NCBI RefSeq assembly: GCF_000420865.1
Contig: NZ_ATVT01000008.1
Coordinates: forward strand, 62,001-126,000
DNA length: 64,000 nt
Source: Butyrivibrio sp. XPD2006
GTDB lineage: Bacteria; Bacillota; Clostridia; Lachnospirales; Lachnospiraceae
Reading direction: 5' to 3'
The notes beneath the pieces are model-generated. The model did no database searches. It had not been told where the DNA came from and saw nothing but the letters and a program-made list of their open reading frames with translations. Position 1 is the first letter of the stretch. Each line of letters starts with the position of its first letter. Shown here piece by piece: positions 18,935-28,360 of the stretch. The translations under genes were made by a program, and so were the position numbers.

Positions 18935-20050
18935 ATGATTCAGATTGTAGATAAGGCACTCTGTACAGGATGCCATGCATGTATGAATATATGCCCTCGC
19001 AGTTGTATTGAGATGAAAGAGGATGAACAGGGATTCAGATATCCTTTGGTGAACTCCTCCGACTGTATCGACTGCGGACTGTGTGAGCAGGTTTGTCACA
19101 TGACAAAGAGCGATAATACATCAAAGCCCACTGCTGTATATGGAGCCAGGAATAAAGATCTGGAGGAGAGAATGAACAGTTCTTCCGGAGGAATATTTGC
19201 TCTTATGGCAAAATGGATTCTTGAGCAGGGCGGTAGTGTTTACGGTGCTGCATTTAACAGGGATTATGAAGTTGAACACATAAGAGTTACAGACAAGGCA
19301 GATCTCCACAAACTACAGACATCCAAATATGTTCAGAGTATCATAGGAAAGACATACAGTGAGGTCAGAAATGACCTGTTGCAGGATAAATATGTGTTAT
19401 TTACCGGAACGCCATGTCAGATAGCTGGACTAAAAGGCTTCCTGCGTCAGGAATATGACAAGCTCTTTTGCCAGGACATCATGTGCCACGGAGTTCCATC
19501 ACCAAAGCTCTGGAAAAAATATTTGGCTGAACTTAAGGCCGGCGATATAAAGAGCATAAGCTTTAGAGATAAGGCACAGGGATGGGCGGACTTCCATGTT
19601 GTTATCAGGGGAGAGAAAAAGACTGTTTCAGATGTATTTAACAAGAATACATATATGAGAGCTTTTCTGTCAGATGCAAGTCTTAGACCTTCCTGTTATA
19701 ATTGCCACTATAAAAATCTTGAGTATGCAGGAGATTTTTGTCTGGGAGATTTTTGGGGAATCGAAGAGTTTTGTCCTGAGATAAACGACAATAAAGGAGT
19801 ATCTCTTTTACTGATAAATACATCAAAGGGTAAAGAGCTGCTGGATAAGGTTCGGGATAACATTGAATTAAAAGATGTTCCTACTGAGGCAGCAAGAGTC
19901 AAGAATGGTGCGGCAGTAAACGGAGCTGCTATGAATGAGAAGAATACAGCTCTGTATAATAATATAGATAACATGACGGTTCATAGAATTGTTGAAAAAT
20001 ATATTCGCGGTTCATTTTTGAACAGGGTTAAGAACAAGTTAAAGAAATGA
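18935..20050 (+). CDS. FrhB-like 4Fe-4S protein (3)
   Basis: The 371-residue protein has CTGCHACMNICP and CIDCGLCEQVC clusters at the N-terminus and the FrhB domains (SSSGGIFALMAKWIL, LQTSKYVQSIIG, YVLFTGTPCQIAGLKGFL, QDIMCHGVPSPKLW, FCLGDFWGIEEF). Near residues 330-345 is a small Ala/Asn-rich stretch (RVKNGAAVNGAAMNEKN). Unlike the two others it has no adjacent pyruvyl transferase; it sits between a GT2 gene and the tyrosine-kinase-like gene. Role in EPS assembly is inferred from context only. Confidence 0.8.
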   Translation: MIQIVDKALCTGCHACMNICPRSCIEMKEDEQGFRYPLVNSSDCIDCGLCEQVCHMTKSDNTSKPTAVYGARNKDLEERMNSSSGGIFALMAKWILEQGGSVYGAAFNRDYEVEHIRVTDKADLHKLQTSKYVQSIIGKTYSEVRNDLLQDKYVLFTGTPCQIAGLKGFLRQEYDKLFCQDIMCHGVPSPKLWKKYLAELKAGDIKSISFRDKAQGWADFHVVIRGEKKTVSDVFNKNTYMRAFLSDASLRPSCYNCHYKNLEYAGDFCLGDFWGIEEFCPEINDNKGVSLLLINTSKGKELLDKVRDNIELKDVPTEAARVKNGAAVNGAAMNEKNTALYNNIDNMTVHRIVEKYIRGSFLNRVKNKLKK

Positions 20051-20058
20051 GGTAAGGT

Positions 20059-20793
20059 ATGAAAGAGAGATTAAATATCTATCCTGTAAGGAATGGCATA
20101 TTAAACGATGCTATCGACAGAATAGTTGTTAAGCTTCATGGACAAAAGAAAAAGTATGGTGCTAAGTCATTCCTTTTTACCGGAGCAGGTGCAAACGGTG
20201 GAACAACGACAGTAGCAATAAATACTGCTATAGCTCTTGCAGAAGCCGGTTGGAAAACAGTTTTTGTTGACTGTGACCTCCGTAAAGACCAGCAGTTCAA
20301 GAGAATAACAACTGATGAGGTAACAACACTGTCCGGTTATATTTCAGGAAAAGTTTCCGGGAGTGGCAGTATTGTTAATAAGACTGATGTTGAAAACCTT
20401 GATTATATCATTGCAGGAGATAAGTGCGAAAACCCTGTAAGGCTCCTTTCTAATTATAAGATGGAAACTTTAATGGTAGAACTCGGAGAGAAGTACGATT
20501 TTATTATTATCGATACTCCTTCTGTTGGTGTATGCAACGATGCTGAACTTCTTATTCCATTCGTTAACGCATATATGTTTGTTGTACGTATGAATGAGAC
20601 AAAGAGAAGACAGCTTGTAGATGCAAGAATTGCACTCGCAGATTATGAGGACAAGTTCATCGGCATTATTGCTAACAGATTGGAACTTTTCCAGTACAAG
20701 GGTATGATAAGAGACTTTGATTATTTCTCAAACGGTTCATTGGCCAAAAAACGCAAAATGGCAATGATAAAGAAAGGAGGACAGAAAAAATGA
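20059..20793 (+). CDS. CpsD/CapB-like BY-kinase family ATPase lacking the Walker A lysine
   Basis: The 244-residue protein aligns with capsule tyrosine (BY) kinases: Walker A' is VFVDCDL (D71, D73) and Walker B is FIIIDTPS (D152). The Walker A loop at residues 41-51 reads TGAGANGGTTT where the family has the pattern GxGKST, so the catalytic Lys position is Thr49. The usual C-terminal tyrosine cluster is also absent (the tail is Lys-rich). It is probably a regulatory or degenerate partner of the CpsC-like protein at 21806. A good ribosome binding site (GAGGTAAGGT) precedes the start. Confidence 0.75.
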   Translation: MKERLNIYPVRNGILNDAIDRIVVKLHGQKKKYGAKSFLFTGAGANGGTTTVAINTAIALAEAGWKTVFVDCDLRKDQQFKRITTDEVTTLSGYISGKVSGSGSIVNKTDVENLDYIIAGDKCENPVRLLSNYKMETLMVELGEKYDFIIIDTPSVGVCNDAELLIPFVNAYMFVVRMNETKRRQLVDARIALADYEDKFIGIIANRLELFQYKGMIRDFDYFSNGSLAKKRKMAMIKKGGQKK

Positions 20794-21809
20794 TAAAGAA
20801 AATCAGTAGAGTATTAAATGCTGTAGTTGCAATGGCTATGGCAATAGCTGTTTTTTCAGTTCCTTCCTTCGCGGTTGAAAGTACTGACCTTCCATCACAG
20901 CTTACAAATCAGGCAGACCAGCCTAATCCCGGCGCAACTTATATGAATGAACCTTTGGATAATGCTATTCCTGTAATCTATAAGTATGAAGTGGGAGGCG
21001 ATGGGTATATTGTTCCCGGAGAAGAATTTACATTAAAGTTCACAGTCTACAATCCCGGTGTTGTTTCTAAAATCGGAAACATAAGGCTTGATCTGTCTCA
21101 GAGCAATAACCTTGTATATCCTAAATATGGCGCAACAAACTCCGTGTATATTGGGTACTTAAGTGCTCTTTCTTATTCAGAGGGAGAGATTACGCTGATT
21201 GCTTCCAAGGATATTTCCAGCAAGGAGCTGCCAATTAATATCTTTATGTTTTATACAGATAATTACAGTACTGCCAATCAGCAGCAGCTTGTTGCAACAC
21301 TTCCGGTTTCGTCAAGCGGTAATCTGAGCCTTAGCAGTCTTGACGTGCCTTCTGCGATGCATATTGGAAAGAATAACAGACTTAGTGTTACTTATAGAAA
21401 CAATGGATTGTCTCCAATAAATGATGTTGTTCTTCATTTAAACGGAGATACTATCAATGCACAGGACATCACTCTTGGGAGTATCGGAAGCAATGCTAGC
21501 GTGACAAACGACATTTATGTTGAATTCCTTAAGCTTGGACAGCAGATTGTTAAGGTGAATTTCTCATATACTGATAGCGATGGATATGTAAAAGAGACAG
21601 AGCCTGTTGATTACAGTTTTGAGGTCAAGGATTTTGAGACAACGCAGAACGATGATTATGCTGTGTATATGAGAAGGCGTAATATCATAAACAGATATAT
21701 GACATTAGGCGTACTTATAGTTTGTATTATTGTTCTGATTATTGCATTTTCAATGATAAGAAAAGAAAAAAACCTCGGTAAAGTAGTAAGAGGAGGTGAA
21801 AAGAAATGA
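20790..21809 (+). CDS. Secreted, C-terminally membrane-anchored beta-sandwich protein of the EPS locus
   Basis: A signal peptide is clear (basic MIKKISR, hydrophobic core, probable cut after SVPSFA near residue 28). Residues about 65-290 look like two Ig-like beta domains (GEEFTLKFTVYNPGVV and KNNRLSVTYRNNGLSPINDV resemble NEW3/CARDB-type modules). A single transmembrane helix at about 307-328 and a basic cytoplasmic tail follow. It is coupled at both ends (ATGA overlaps) to the CpsD-like and CpsC-like genes, suggesting an extracytoplasmic partner of the chain-length complex. No enzymatic motif is seen. Confidence 0.7.
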   Translation: MIKKISRVLNAVVAMAMAIAVFSVPSFAVESTDLPSQLTNQADQPNPGATYMNEPLDNAIPVIYKYEVGGDGYIVPGEEFTLKFTVYNPGVVSKIGNIRLDLSQSNNLVYPKYGATNSVYIGYLSALSYSEGEITLIASKDISSKELPINIFMFYTDNYSTANQQQLVATLPVSSSGNLSLSSLDVPSAMHIGKNNRLSVTYRNNGLSPINDVVLHLNGDTINAQDITLGSIGSNASVTNDIYVEFLKLGQQIVKVNFSYTDSDGYVKETEPVDYSFEVKDFETTQNDDYAVYMRRRNIINRYMTLGVLIVCIIVLIIAFSMIRKEKNLGKVVRGGEKK

Positions 21810-22501
21810 AATATACAAGGATAATAGGAAGTGAAGACATTAAAGTAAGTCTTTTAATGGTGTTTAAGAATTTTTCAAAGTGTCTTCTTACAGGACTGCT
21901 TTTCTTTGTAATTGGTATTGTGATCTCATTTGGTGGTGGAGTAGATAACTACTATAAGGCTTCTGCAAATTTATACTGCCCACTTAATGAGAATTATGCT
22001 CAGGTCACATCTGTCACACAGGTTGTTTCCGGCTATTCTTCACTGATCAAGAGTCAGAAAGTAGCAGAGAGGGCAATTTCAAGCCTTGGAAATACAAATC
22101 TCACTTACAGGCAGATACAGAATATGGTTTCATATTCACAACCTTCTAATGGTGTAAACCTTGTAATAAACGTTACTTCCAACGATGCGGATGAAGCTGT
22201 TGCTGTAGCAAATGCAGTAGCCAATGCCTTTGTAGAGGAAATCAGAATAATGACAGGAACAGACGCAGTTCAGATACTTTCTGCTGCTGATTCAGCTTTT
22301 CTGGCTGAAAATGGTTTTATTGGCTTGTGGGAGTCAAGAATAATGTTTTTCATTGCAGGAATTGTTCTGATGGCATTCTTTATATTTGTCAAAGAGCTGT
22401 TTTCAGATAAGCTCAGGAGTACTGACCAGTGTCTTTTGACAGATGATGATGTTATTTTAGGTGTTATTCCGGAAATAGAAGAGATCAATGAACAGAGATA
22501 A
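21806..22501 (+). CDS. CpsC/Wzz-type polysaccharide chain-length regulator
   Basis: The 231-residue protein has two transmembrane helices (about 22-43 and 179-199) flanking an extracytoplasmic domain containing YKASANLYCP and VINVTSNDADEAVAVANAVA, the Wzz/CpsC signature. Gram-positive homologues stimulate the BY-kinase through their cytoplasmic C-terminus and set polymer length. AGAGGAGGTGAAAAGAA gives a strong ribosome binding site. Its partner here is the lysine-lacking CpsD-like protein. Confidence 0.85.
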   Translation: MKYTRIIGSEDIKVSLLMVFKNFSKCLLTGLLFFVIGIVISFGGGVDNYYKASANLYCPLNENYAQVTSVTQVVSGYSSLIKSQKVAERAISSLGNTNLTYRQIQNMVSYSQPSNGVNLVINVTSNDADEAVAVANAVANAFVEEIRIMTGTDAVQILSAADSAFLAENGFIGLWESRIMFFIAGIVLMAFFIFVKELFSDKLRSTDQCLLTDDDVILGVIPEIEEINEQR

Positions 22502-23468
22502 ATTATTATCCATAATAATTCCTGCATATAACGCAGAAAAATACATTTTGCCATGCCTAAAATCCATGAAGGATCTCATAGGAGATGACCTTGAGATCCT
22601 CGTAATAAATGATGGGAGCAGAGACAATACTGAAGCTATTGTTACAGAGTATGCTGGGAGCGATAACAGAGTAAAGCTTATCTCAATTCCTAACGGGGGC
22701 GTGTCAAAGGCCAGAAATACAGGCATAGAGAATGCTCAGGGCAGATATATCATGTTTCTTGATTCGGATGACTATCTGATATCTGATGTTTTTGGTAAGC
22801 TTGAGAAGCTTATAAAGCATGAAGACTATGATTTCGCTGCTTTTTCAAGGGATATTATTGAAGAAGATGGCAGGATCTGGACTGAAGGATTTCCGTTTAA
22901 GGGAAATGAAACAGACAGAAAAGAGCAGATGGACCTTATTATGTATGCAGACTCTCTTTTCAATGAGTGTTGGGGAAAGCTTTATAAGAAATCCATTATT
23001 GATGAGTTTGGAATCAGATTTCCGGTAGGAATTCCTGTTGGCGAAGACCTTATGTTTGTTACACAGTTTTATTCTCATTGCAAAAGGCCTTATGCTGTAA
23101 ATAAGTCTCTTGTAGCCTATAGGCAGCATGGAGAGAGTGCAATGAAAAAGTATGGCATAACAGACAGGCTTAAATATACACAAGATCTTTATTTGTTCTC
23201 TAAGAATTATATTCCTGAGAATATTACCGGTGAATCGATGTATCACAACTTTAAGGTTCTTACAAATTTGTGCAGGGAATATTCAAAGGACAGTATAAAC
23301 AAAGATGCCATAAAGACGATTTATTCAAACGATATGGCAGTAGAGGTAATGGCACAACTTGATAGCAGTCGCGTTCCAATGTTCAGAAAACATGAGTATT
23401 TTATGATGAAACACAAAATGCTTACTGCTTCATCAATATATTATTTTTTCAAAGCAAAGGCTGATTGA
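22488..23468 (+). CDS. Glycosyltransferase family 2
   Basis: GT2 motifs are LSIIIPAYNAEKYILPCLKS, LVINDGSRDNTE, GVSKARNTGIENAQG and MFLDSDDYLISD. A CWGKLYKKSII segment and GEDLMF follow, as in capsular GT2 enzymes. It overlaps the Wzz-like gene by 14 bases. It lies between the regulatory genes and the first GH5 gene, so its sugar may be part of the main chain attacked or shaped by GH5. Confidence 0.87.
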   Translation: MNRDKLLSIIIPAYNAEKYILPCLKSMKDLIGDDLEILVINDGSRDNTEAIVTEYAGSDNRVKLISIPNGGVSKARNTGIENAQGRYIMFLDSDDYLISDVFGKLEKLIKHEDYDFAAFSRDIIEEDGRIWTEGFPFKGNETDRKEQMDLIMYADSLFNECWGKLYKKSIIDEFGIRFPVGIPVGEDLMFVTQFYSHCKRPYAVNKSLVAYRQHGESAMKKYGITDRLKYTQDLYLFSKNYIPENITGESMYHNFKVLTNLCREYSKDSINKDAIKTIYSNDMAVEVMAQLDSSRVPMFRKHEYFMMKHKMLTASSIYYFFKAKAD

Positions 23469-23490
23469 GATCTGTTAGAAAGGAACAGTT

Positions 23491-25026
23491 ATGAAGAAAA
23501 ATCTCATAGCTGTAGTAGCTTATCTTCTTGGAATAATTACTGCTTTTAGTATTATGGACTACCGATATTCAATAGGTAAACGGTACTATCTGGAGGAGAA
23601 TCCACTGGAAGATGAGATGTCTATAGAGCTATTATCAAAATCACCTCTCGATGATCTGGAGGAAGTATATGCACATCTCGGGCAGGGATTTAATATAGGC
23701 AATGCACTGGATGTCTGTGACTGGACTTATTTTGGCTCATCTCATAATCCCGGATTTCAGGCAGCAATAGTTTATAATACTGAGCCCTGGTCAGCTTGGG
23801 ATGTTTCAGACTATGTTTCATTTAACAATAAGGGACTGGCTACAATTACCTGGAAAATGTCCGGTATAAATTCAAGTGACAGCGCTAAAGCAGATAATCT
23901 TGCGCTTCAATTAGTCAATCATAATAAAACATATGACAAGACAGATGTAACCTGTACTGTAAAAAAACTTGAGCTTAAGAAGGCTGATGGAAAGACTTAT
24001 GACATATCAACAGATAATCTGAACGATTATCAGCTTACAGTTGAAGATGATGTCACAGACTATGTATATTTTGATCTTTCGCAATTTGATATAACGACAT
24101 CATCTCTAAGGGATGCAACCTTAACAGCTGAGCTGGAAATATCAGATTATTTTATGGATATTGAGGGAGAAATTGCATCACTTGAGAGGTTTTGGGGAAA
24201 TCCTGAAACAAATGAGGAGATGATCAAAGCAATAAAGGCCGCTGGTTTCGACACTGTCCGCGTTCCTGTCACATACTTCAATCATATCTCTGAAGGCGGA
24301 ACAATTGATAAGGAGTTTCTGGATAGAGTAGAAGAGGTTGTTGACTGGGTTCTTGATAATGAGATGTACTGTATTATAGATGTCCATAATGACTCGGGAA
24401 ATGCTGGATGGATAAAGGCATCTGCTGAAAACTACGAAAAAAATCATGAGATGGTAGCTTATATTTTCAGACAGATAGCTGAAAGATTTAAAGACAAAGA
24501 TCATCATCTTGTATTCGAGGGTCTTAATGAGGTTGTTAATGACAAGAATCAGTGGGACAATATTCCAGCCTCAGATATAAAGATAATGAATGAATGGAAT
24601 CAGCTTTTTGTTGACACAGTAAGAACTACAGGAGCTAATAATGAAGACAGATTTCTTCTTGTAAATACTTATGCAGCTCTTCCGACTGAGGAGTGCCTAA
24701 AGAATTTTGTAATTCCTTCAGATTCAGTTAATAACAGAATTCTGGTAGGTATTCATTGTTACTTTAAGTTAAAAAATATAGAGAATTCTTATGCTGTAAT
24801 AAGCAAATACAGCTCTAAATATCATTTAGTGATAAGCGAGTGGGGGTATGATAAGAGTATTCCAGACAGACTATCAACTATAAAAGTATTTATGTCAGAG
24901 GCTGACAAAAGAAATATCCCAACAATATACTGGGATAACGGAAATCCGGATGTGATGGGTATTTTGAACAGAAATACCTGTGAGTGGGAGTTTGGAGATA
25001 TAGTTGGAGCTATTATCGGAAAGTGA
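23491..25026 (+). CDS. Membrane-anchored GH5 glycosidase with inserted beta domain
   Basis: An N-terminal hydrophobic segment (residues 4-22) has no clear cleavage site, so it is likely a signal anchor. The GH5 barrel starts with GFNIGNALDVCDW (about 69-81) and resumes at SLERFWGNPETNEEM (about 230) after an insertion of roughly 145 residues rich in beta-strand pattern, possibly a carbohydrate-binding module. Catalytic residues: acid/base E347 in FEGLNEV and nucleophile E450 in VISEWGY; IIDVHND supplies the conserved His. The family hydrolyses beta-1,4-glucans and related polymers. Within an EPS operon it may trim or release the polymer rather than digest food. Confidence 0.85.
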   Translation: MKKNLIAVVAYLLGIITAFSIMDYRYSIGKRYYLEENPLEDEMSIELLSKSPLDDLEEVYAHLGQGFNIGNALDVCDWTYFGSSHNPGFQAAIVYNTEPWSAWDVSDYVSFNNKGLATITWKMSGINSSDSAKADNLALQLVNHNKTYDKTDVTCTVKKLELKKADGKTYDISTDNLNDYQLTVEDDVTDYVYFDLSQFDITTSSLRDATLTAELEISDYFMDIEGEIASLERFWGNPETNEEMIKAIKAAGFDTVRVPVTYFNHISEGGTIDKEFLDRVEEVVDWVLDNEMYCIIDVHNDSGNAGWIKASAENYEKNHEMVAYIFRQIAERFKDKDHHLVFEGLNEVVNDKNQWDNIPASDIKIMNEWNQLFVDTVRTTGANNEDRFLLVNTYAALPTEECLKNFVIPSDSVNNRILVGIHCYFKLKNIENSYAVISKYSSKYHLVISEWGYDKSIPDRLSTIKVFMSEADKRNIPTIYWDNGNPDVMGILNRNTCEWEFGDIVGAIIGK

Positions 25027-25032
25027 TTTTTT

Positions 25033-26247
25033 ATGTCTAATCTTGTTCAAAGTATAAAGAACGGACAATTGAATTATGCTAATAAAATTTATAATGCTGC
25101 ATATATCATAATAGTAATTAAAGCTTTTTATGCTTACTCAGATATAGTTGCAGCTGTTAGGACGCAAATAGTACTTAATATATGTAATTTGTTATTACTT
25201 CTTTTGCTTGTTTATAAAATGGTATTTATGCAAAAATACAGCATCAAGCAGATCTTTATGTGCCTTATTTTAGCGGTGATAACAAGATACACTGACAGTA
25301 AGACGTATATGTTCATGATGCTGCCTGACTTTTTCTTGATAGCAGCTACGCAGGATGTTGACTTTAAGAAGACTATTGGCATTGTATACAAGATAGAAGC
25401 TGCAATAATTGGCTTACACGTGGCGTTATATCCTATTATGTATTTCTTTAACAGAAGTGCATTGCGATTCTCAATTCGAGGCGGTGAAACAGCAATTAGG
25501 CATCAGTTTATGCTTTCTCATGCCAATATCTTTTCCATGTTATTACTATGGACAATACTTGGATACATATATGTGAACTACGAGAAGCTTGATAAACTAA
25601 GAATTATAGTTTGTTGGCTGGTTTACGTTTTCTTTTATCTGTTTACTGATTCGAATTCAGGACTGATCATTTTAACGGCAATAACTATATTACTCCTACT
25701 TAAGAATACTATAGGAGATAAGATTGATGGTGTGGTGACGTTTTTGGCAAGATATCTATACCTGATTTTGTTTATTGTTTTTGATTTCATGATGGTAGTT
25801 TTTCCGTTAACTAGCGGAAAGGCCAGAGAGATATGGCTAGCAGTAGATGACTTCTTTACCGGAAGACCTAAGTATGGCGCATATGCATATTATCTGCAAG
25901 GTTTTACTCTTTTTGGACAACCTATTCATTTCCCTTCAAAAATACACTGGGAGGGTATGTGGTTCGATTCAGGAGCTTGCGATAACGCATACATGTGGAT
26001 ATCAGTAAGCTATGGCCTCATATACATATTTATTATAGGATTTCTGTTTTGGAAGTATGGGAAAAAGGCTACATTTGAGGAAAAACTGATCTTTATAGCT
26101 TATTCTTTATACACTATGATGGAGCTATACGTAACTTATATGTATTTTTGCTTTGGCGTAATCCTTGTAGGTAAGTATCTGTGGGAGAACAAAGAAGAAA
26201 ACACAATTGGAAAGAAACTGAAGAATGCAAGAAAACAGACGAGTTGA
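25033..26247 (+). CDS. Wzy-like polysaccharide polymerase (putative)
   Basis: A 404-residue protein with about 10-11 hydrophobic helices, a hydrophilic segment near residues 140-170 containing RHQFMLSHANIFSM, and a large loop at about 285-320. The SHPNxF-like pattern and topology fit O-antigen/EPS polymerases (Wzy), whose sequences are poorly conserved. No other polymerase candidate is seen in the window. It lies between a GH5 gene and an acyltransferase gene and overlaps the latter by 23 bases. Confidence 0.65.
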   Translation: MSNLVQSIKNGQLNYANKIYNAAYIIIVIKAFYAYSDIVAAVRTQIVLNICNLLLLLLLVYKMVFMQKYSIKQIFMCLILAVITRYTDSKTYMFMMLPDFFLIAATQDVDFKKTIGIVYKIEAAIIGLHVALYPIMYFFNRSALRFSIRGGETAIRHQFMLSHANIFSMLLLWTILGYIYVNYEKLDKLRIIVCWLVYVFFYLFTDSNSGLIILTAITILLLLKNTIGDKIDGVVTFLARYLYLILFIVFDFMMVVFPLTSGKAREIWLAVDDFFTGRPKYGAYAYYLQGFTLFGQPIHFPSKIHWEGMWFDSGACDNAYMWISVSYGLIYIFIIGFLFWKYGKKATFEEKLIFIAYSLYTMMELYVTYMYFCFGVILVGKYLWENKEENTIGKKLKNARKQTS

Positions 26248-27241
26248 ATGGATTGACGCTGCCAGAGGTATAGGAATTATCCTGGCGATGCTGATACATA
26301 CTGCCACCAGTTCGATAAGAGAAAACGATATTGGCGTATTTATACTGTATCAATTTACAATTACTGCAACTATGCCTGTAATGATGTTTCTGTCAGGGTG
26401 CAGTGTAAGCCTTAGTAGATCGCGATACTCACAGATGAATTTTAAAGATTTTGTGAAAAAGAAGAGTAAAAGCTTTCTGTTGCCGTATTTGTGTTATGCT
26501 ACTATAGTGTATCTGATATTTGAGTTAACAAGTCGGCTGCCTGTAATAGGAACAGTTATGAGCCGTGTCGGATATGGCGGAATGCATCCTGTACATTTTC
26601 TTATTGGACTTTTGATCGGACAGAATGAATATTCTGTTCATGTATGGTTCTTATATTCTTTATTTGTTTATGAGATAATCAGTTATCTGGTTTTTAAGTA
26701 CTCAAAAAACAATATTCCGCTTTATGTACTTGCTGTATTATTCTATTTATGCCAGTTTATTTTTAACTTATCATTTTCACTGGCGTATTTGGATGGAACA
26801 GGATATTTGATTTATTTTGCTTTTGGGGTGTTTTTTACCGACAGGATAGTAAACAAAAAGCTTGGAATAAGTACTACAGTATCATGGATCATACTATTCC
26901 TGGCATTTATGTTTTTGATAAGGTGGTATACATTACCTTATGAGATAATTAAAATACTCATACCGCTATGTGCTTGTATGGCTATTACATTTTGGAGCCA
27001 GAACATCAGTGGAAGATGCTCTGAAGTGTTGCAATGGCTTGGAAAGAGGTCTATGACTTTATATCTTTTCCAACAGCCATTCTTTGGCTCTGCATTGGGT
27101 ACCTTGCTATATGGTGTCTTAGGATTCCCAGCATGGCCGACAGTATTTATAAGTTTCGTTTTATCAATAACAATGCCGTTACTAATAAGGCAAATATTTG
27201 TGAGGTATAAGTGGTTTCGAACCATGTTCAGTATCAAATGA
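26225..27241 (+). CDS. Acyltransferase 3 family membrane protein (2)
   Basis: The N-terminus RRVEWIDAARGIGIILAMLI followed by HTATS is the classic acyltransferase-3 opening (PF01757) with the catalytic helix-1 His; about ten helices follow. It probably transfers an O-acyl group to the polymer. The start overlaps the polymerase gene by 23 bases and the end overlaps the second GH5 gene, so translation is coupled. It is only distantly similar to the acyltransferase at 4658. Confidence 0.83.
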   Translation: MQENRRVEWIDAARGIGIILAMLIHTATSSIRENDIGVFILYQFTITATMPVMMFLSGCSVSLSRSRYSQMNFKDFVKKKSKSFLLPYLCYATIVYLIFELTSRLPVIGTVMSRVGYGGMHPVHFLIGLLIGQNEYSVHVWFLYSLFVYEIISYLVFKYSKNNIPLYVLAVLFYLCQFIFNLSFSLAYLDGTGYLIYFAFGVFFTDRIVNKKLGISTTVSWIILFLAFMFLIRWYTLPYEIIKILIPLCACMAITFWSQNISGRCSEVLQWLGKRSMTLYLFQQPFFGSALGTLLYGVLGFPAWPTVFISFVLSITMPLLIRQIFVRYKWFRTMFSIK

Positions 27242-28341
27242 TGAGAGAGAAGAACAGAAGTATTACCAAAACAATTATATGTGCTGTACTTATGGCTGCT
27301 ATTGTCATTGTATTTTGCGGTCATGTTTTTGAAGTTGAAAGCTATTCAAAGAGAAAAGCTAATTCTGAGGAGACACAGAAGCTTATTCAGGATATGGGTG
27401 TGGGTATAAATATCGGTAATACCCTGGATGCCTGTAATTGGAATGCCATGTTTACAACATCTTCAGGAAATAGTACTGAAACCAGTTGGGGCAATCCTGC
27501 CATAACTGAGCAGTATATTCAGACTCTGAAAAACAGTGGATTCAAAACAGTCAGGGTTCCCGTTACATTTATGAACCACATAGACGGAGCCGGCAATGTA
27601 GACAGGGCTTGGCTTGACAGAGTGGCTCAGGTAGTTAACGTAATCCTTGCAAGAGATATGTACTGTATTATTGATATTCATCACGATACAGGTGATGGCG
27701 GATGGATCAAAGCTACTTCAGCCAATTATGATGCCAATAAGGACAGAGTGGCCAATATGATCACTCAGATAGCAACATACTTCAGGGACTATCCGGATAA
27801 GCTGATATTAGAAGGCTTCAATGAGATGAATGATGACAAGAATCACTGGGATGGTGCTCCTGTCGCAGCGTATAAGGCTTACAATAAGTGGATCCAGCTA
27901 TTTGTGGATAAAGTAAGAGAAACGGGCGGTAATAATGCAAGCAGATATCTGCTTATCAATACATATGCTGCAACATTTAAGACTAAGACTAGAAAGTGCT
28001 TTGAGCTGCCTAGAGATTCGGCCAATAACAAGCTATTGGTAGGCGTTCACAACTATACAGGTCTTGATGGTCTTGAGGAGAGCTTTGGCTATATCAACAA
28101 ACTTGCAGATGAGGGATACCCAATTGTAATTGGAGAATTTGGCGCAACAGCTGCAGCATCTTTTGACAGGGCAGAATATGCTTCAAAAATGATGGCTTTG
28201 TGCAGGTCATTCGGCTATTGTCCGATCTGGTGGGATAATGGTGTCAAGGAATCCCAGAATAAGAAGGACTGCTTTATAATTATTGACAGAAAGAGCTGCG
28301 AACCAATTTACGGTAATATAATTGAGGCGCTCACCAAATAA
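27238..28341 (+). CDS. Membrane-anchored GH5 glycosidase
   Basis: It has an N-terminal hydrophobic anchor (about residues 12-28) and a GH5 domain that begins GVGINIGNTLDACNW and continues GFKTVRVPVTFMNHI, MYCIIDIHHDTGDGGWI. Numbered from 27238, E196 in GFNEM is the acid/base and E300 in VIGEFG the nucleophile. It is a paralogue of the GH5 at 23491 without the 145-residue insertion. ATG 27238 overlaps the previous stop; a GTG at 27211 with GAGG upstream is an alternative start adding nine residues. It probably acts on the polymer at the cell surface. Confidence 0.87.
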   Translation: MMREKNRSITKTIICAVLMAAIVIVFCGHVFEVESYSKRKANSEETQKLIQDMGVGINIGNTLDACNWNAMFTTSSGNSTETSWGNPAITEQYIQTLKNSGFKTVRVPVTFMNHIDGAGNVDRAWLDRVAQVVNVILARDMYCIIDIHHDTGDGGWIKATSANYDANKDRVANMITQIATYFRDYPDKLILEGFNEMNDDKNHWDGAPVAAYKAYNKWIQLFVDKVRETGGNNASRYLLINTYAATFKTKTRKCFELPRDSANNKLLVGVHNYTGLDGLEESFGYINKLADEGYPIVIGEFGATAAASFDRAEYASKMMALCRSFGYCPIWWDNGVKESQNKKDCFIIIDRKSCEPIYGNIIEALTK

Positions 28342-28360
28342 TAAGAATACATAACAGCCT

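Noticed and set aside
9338..20050. Three genes resembling coenzyme F420 hydrogenase subunits as evidence of methanogen-like hydrogen metabolism
   Set aside because: They sit in an EPS operon beside pyruvyl transferases, lack other hydrogenase subunits, and this family name covers many unrelated anaerobe proteins.
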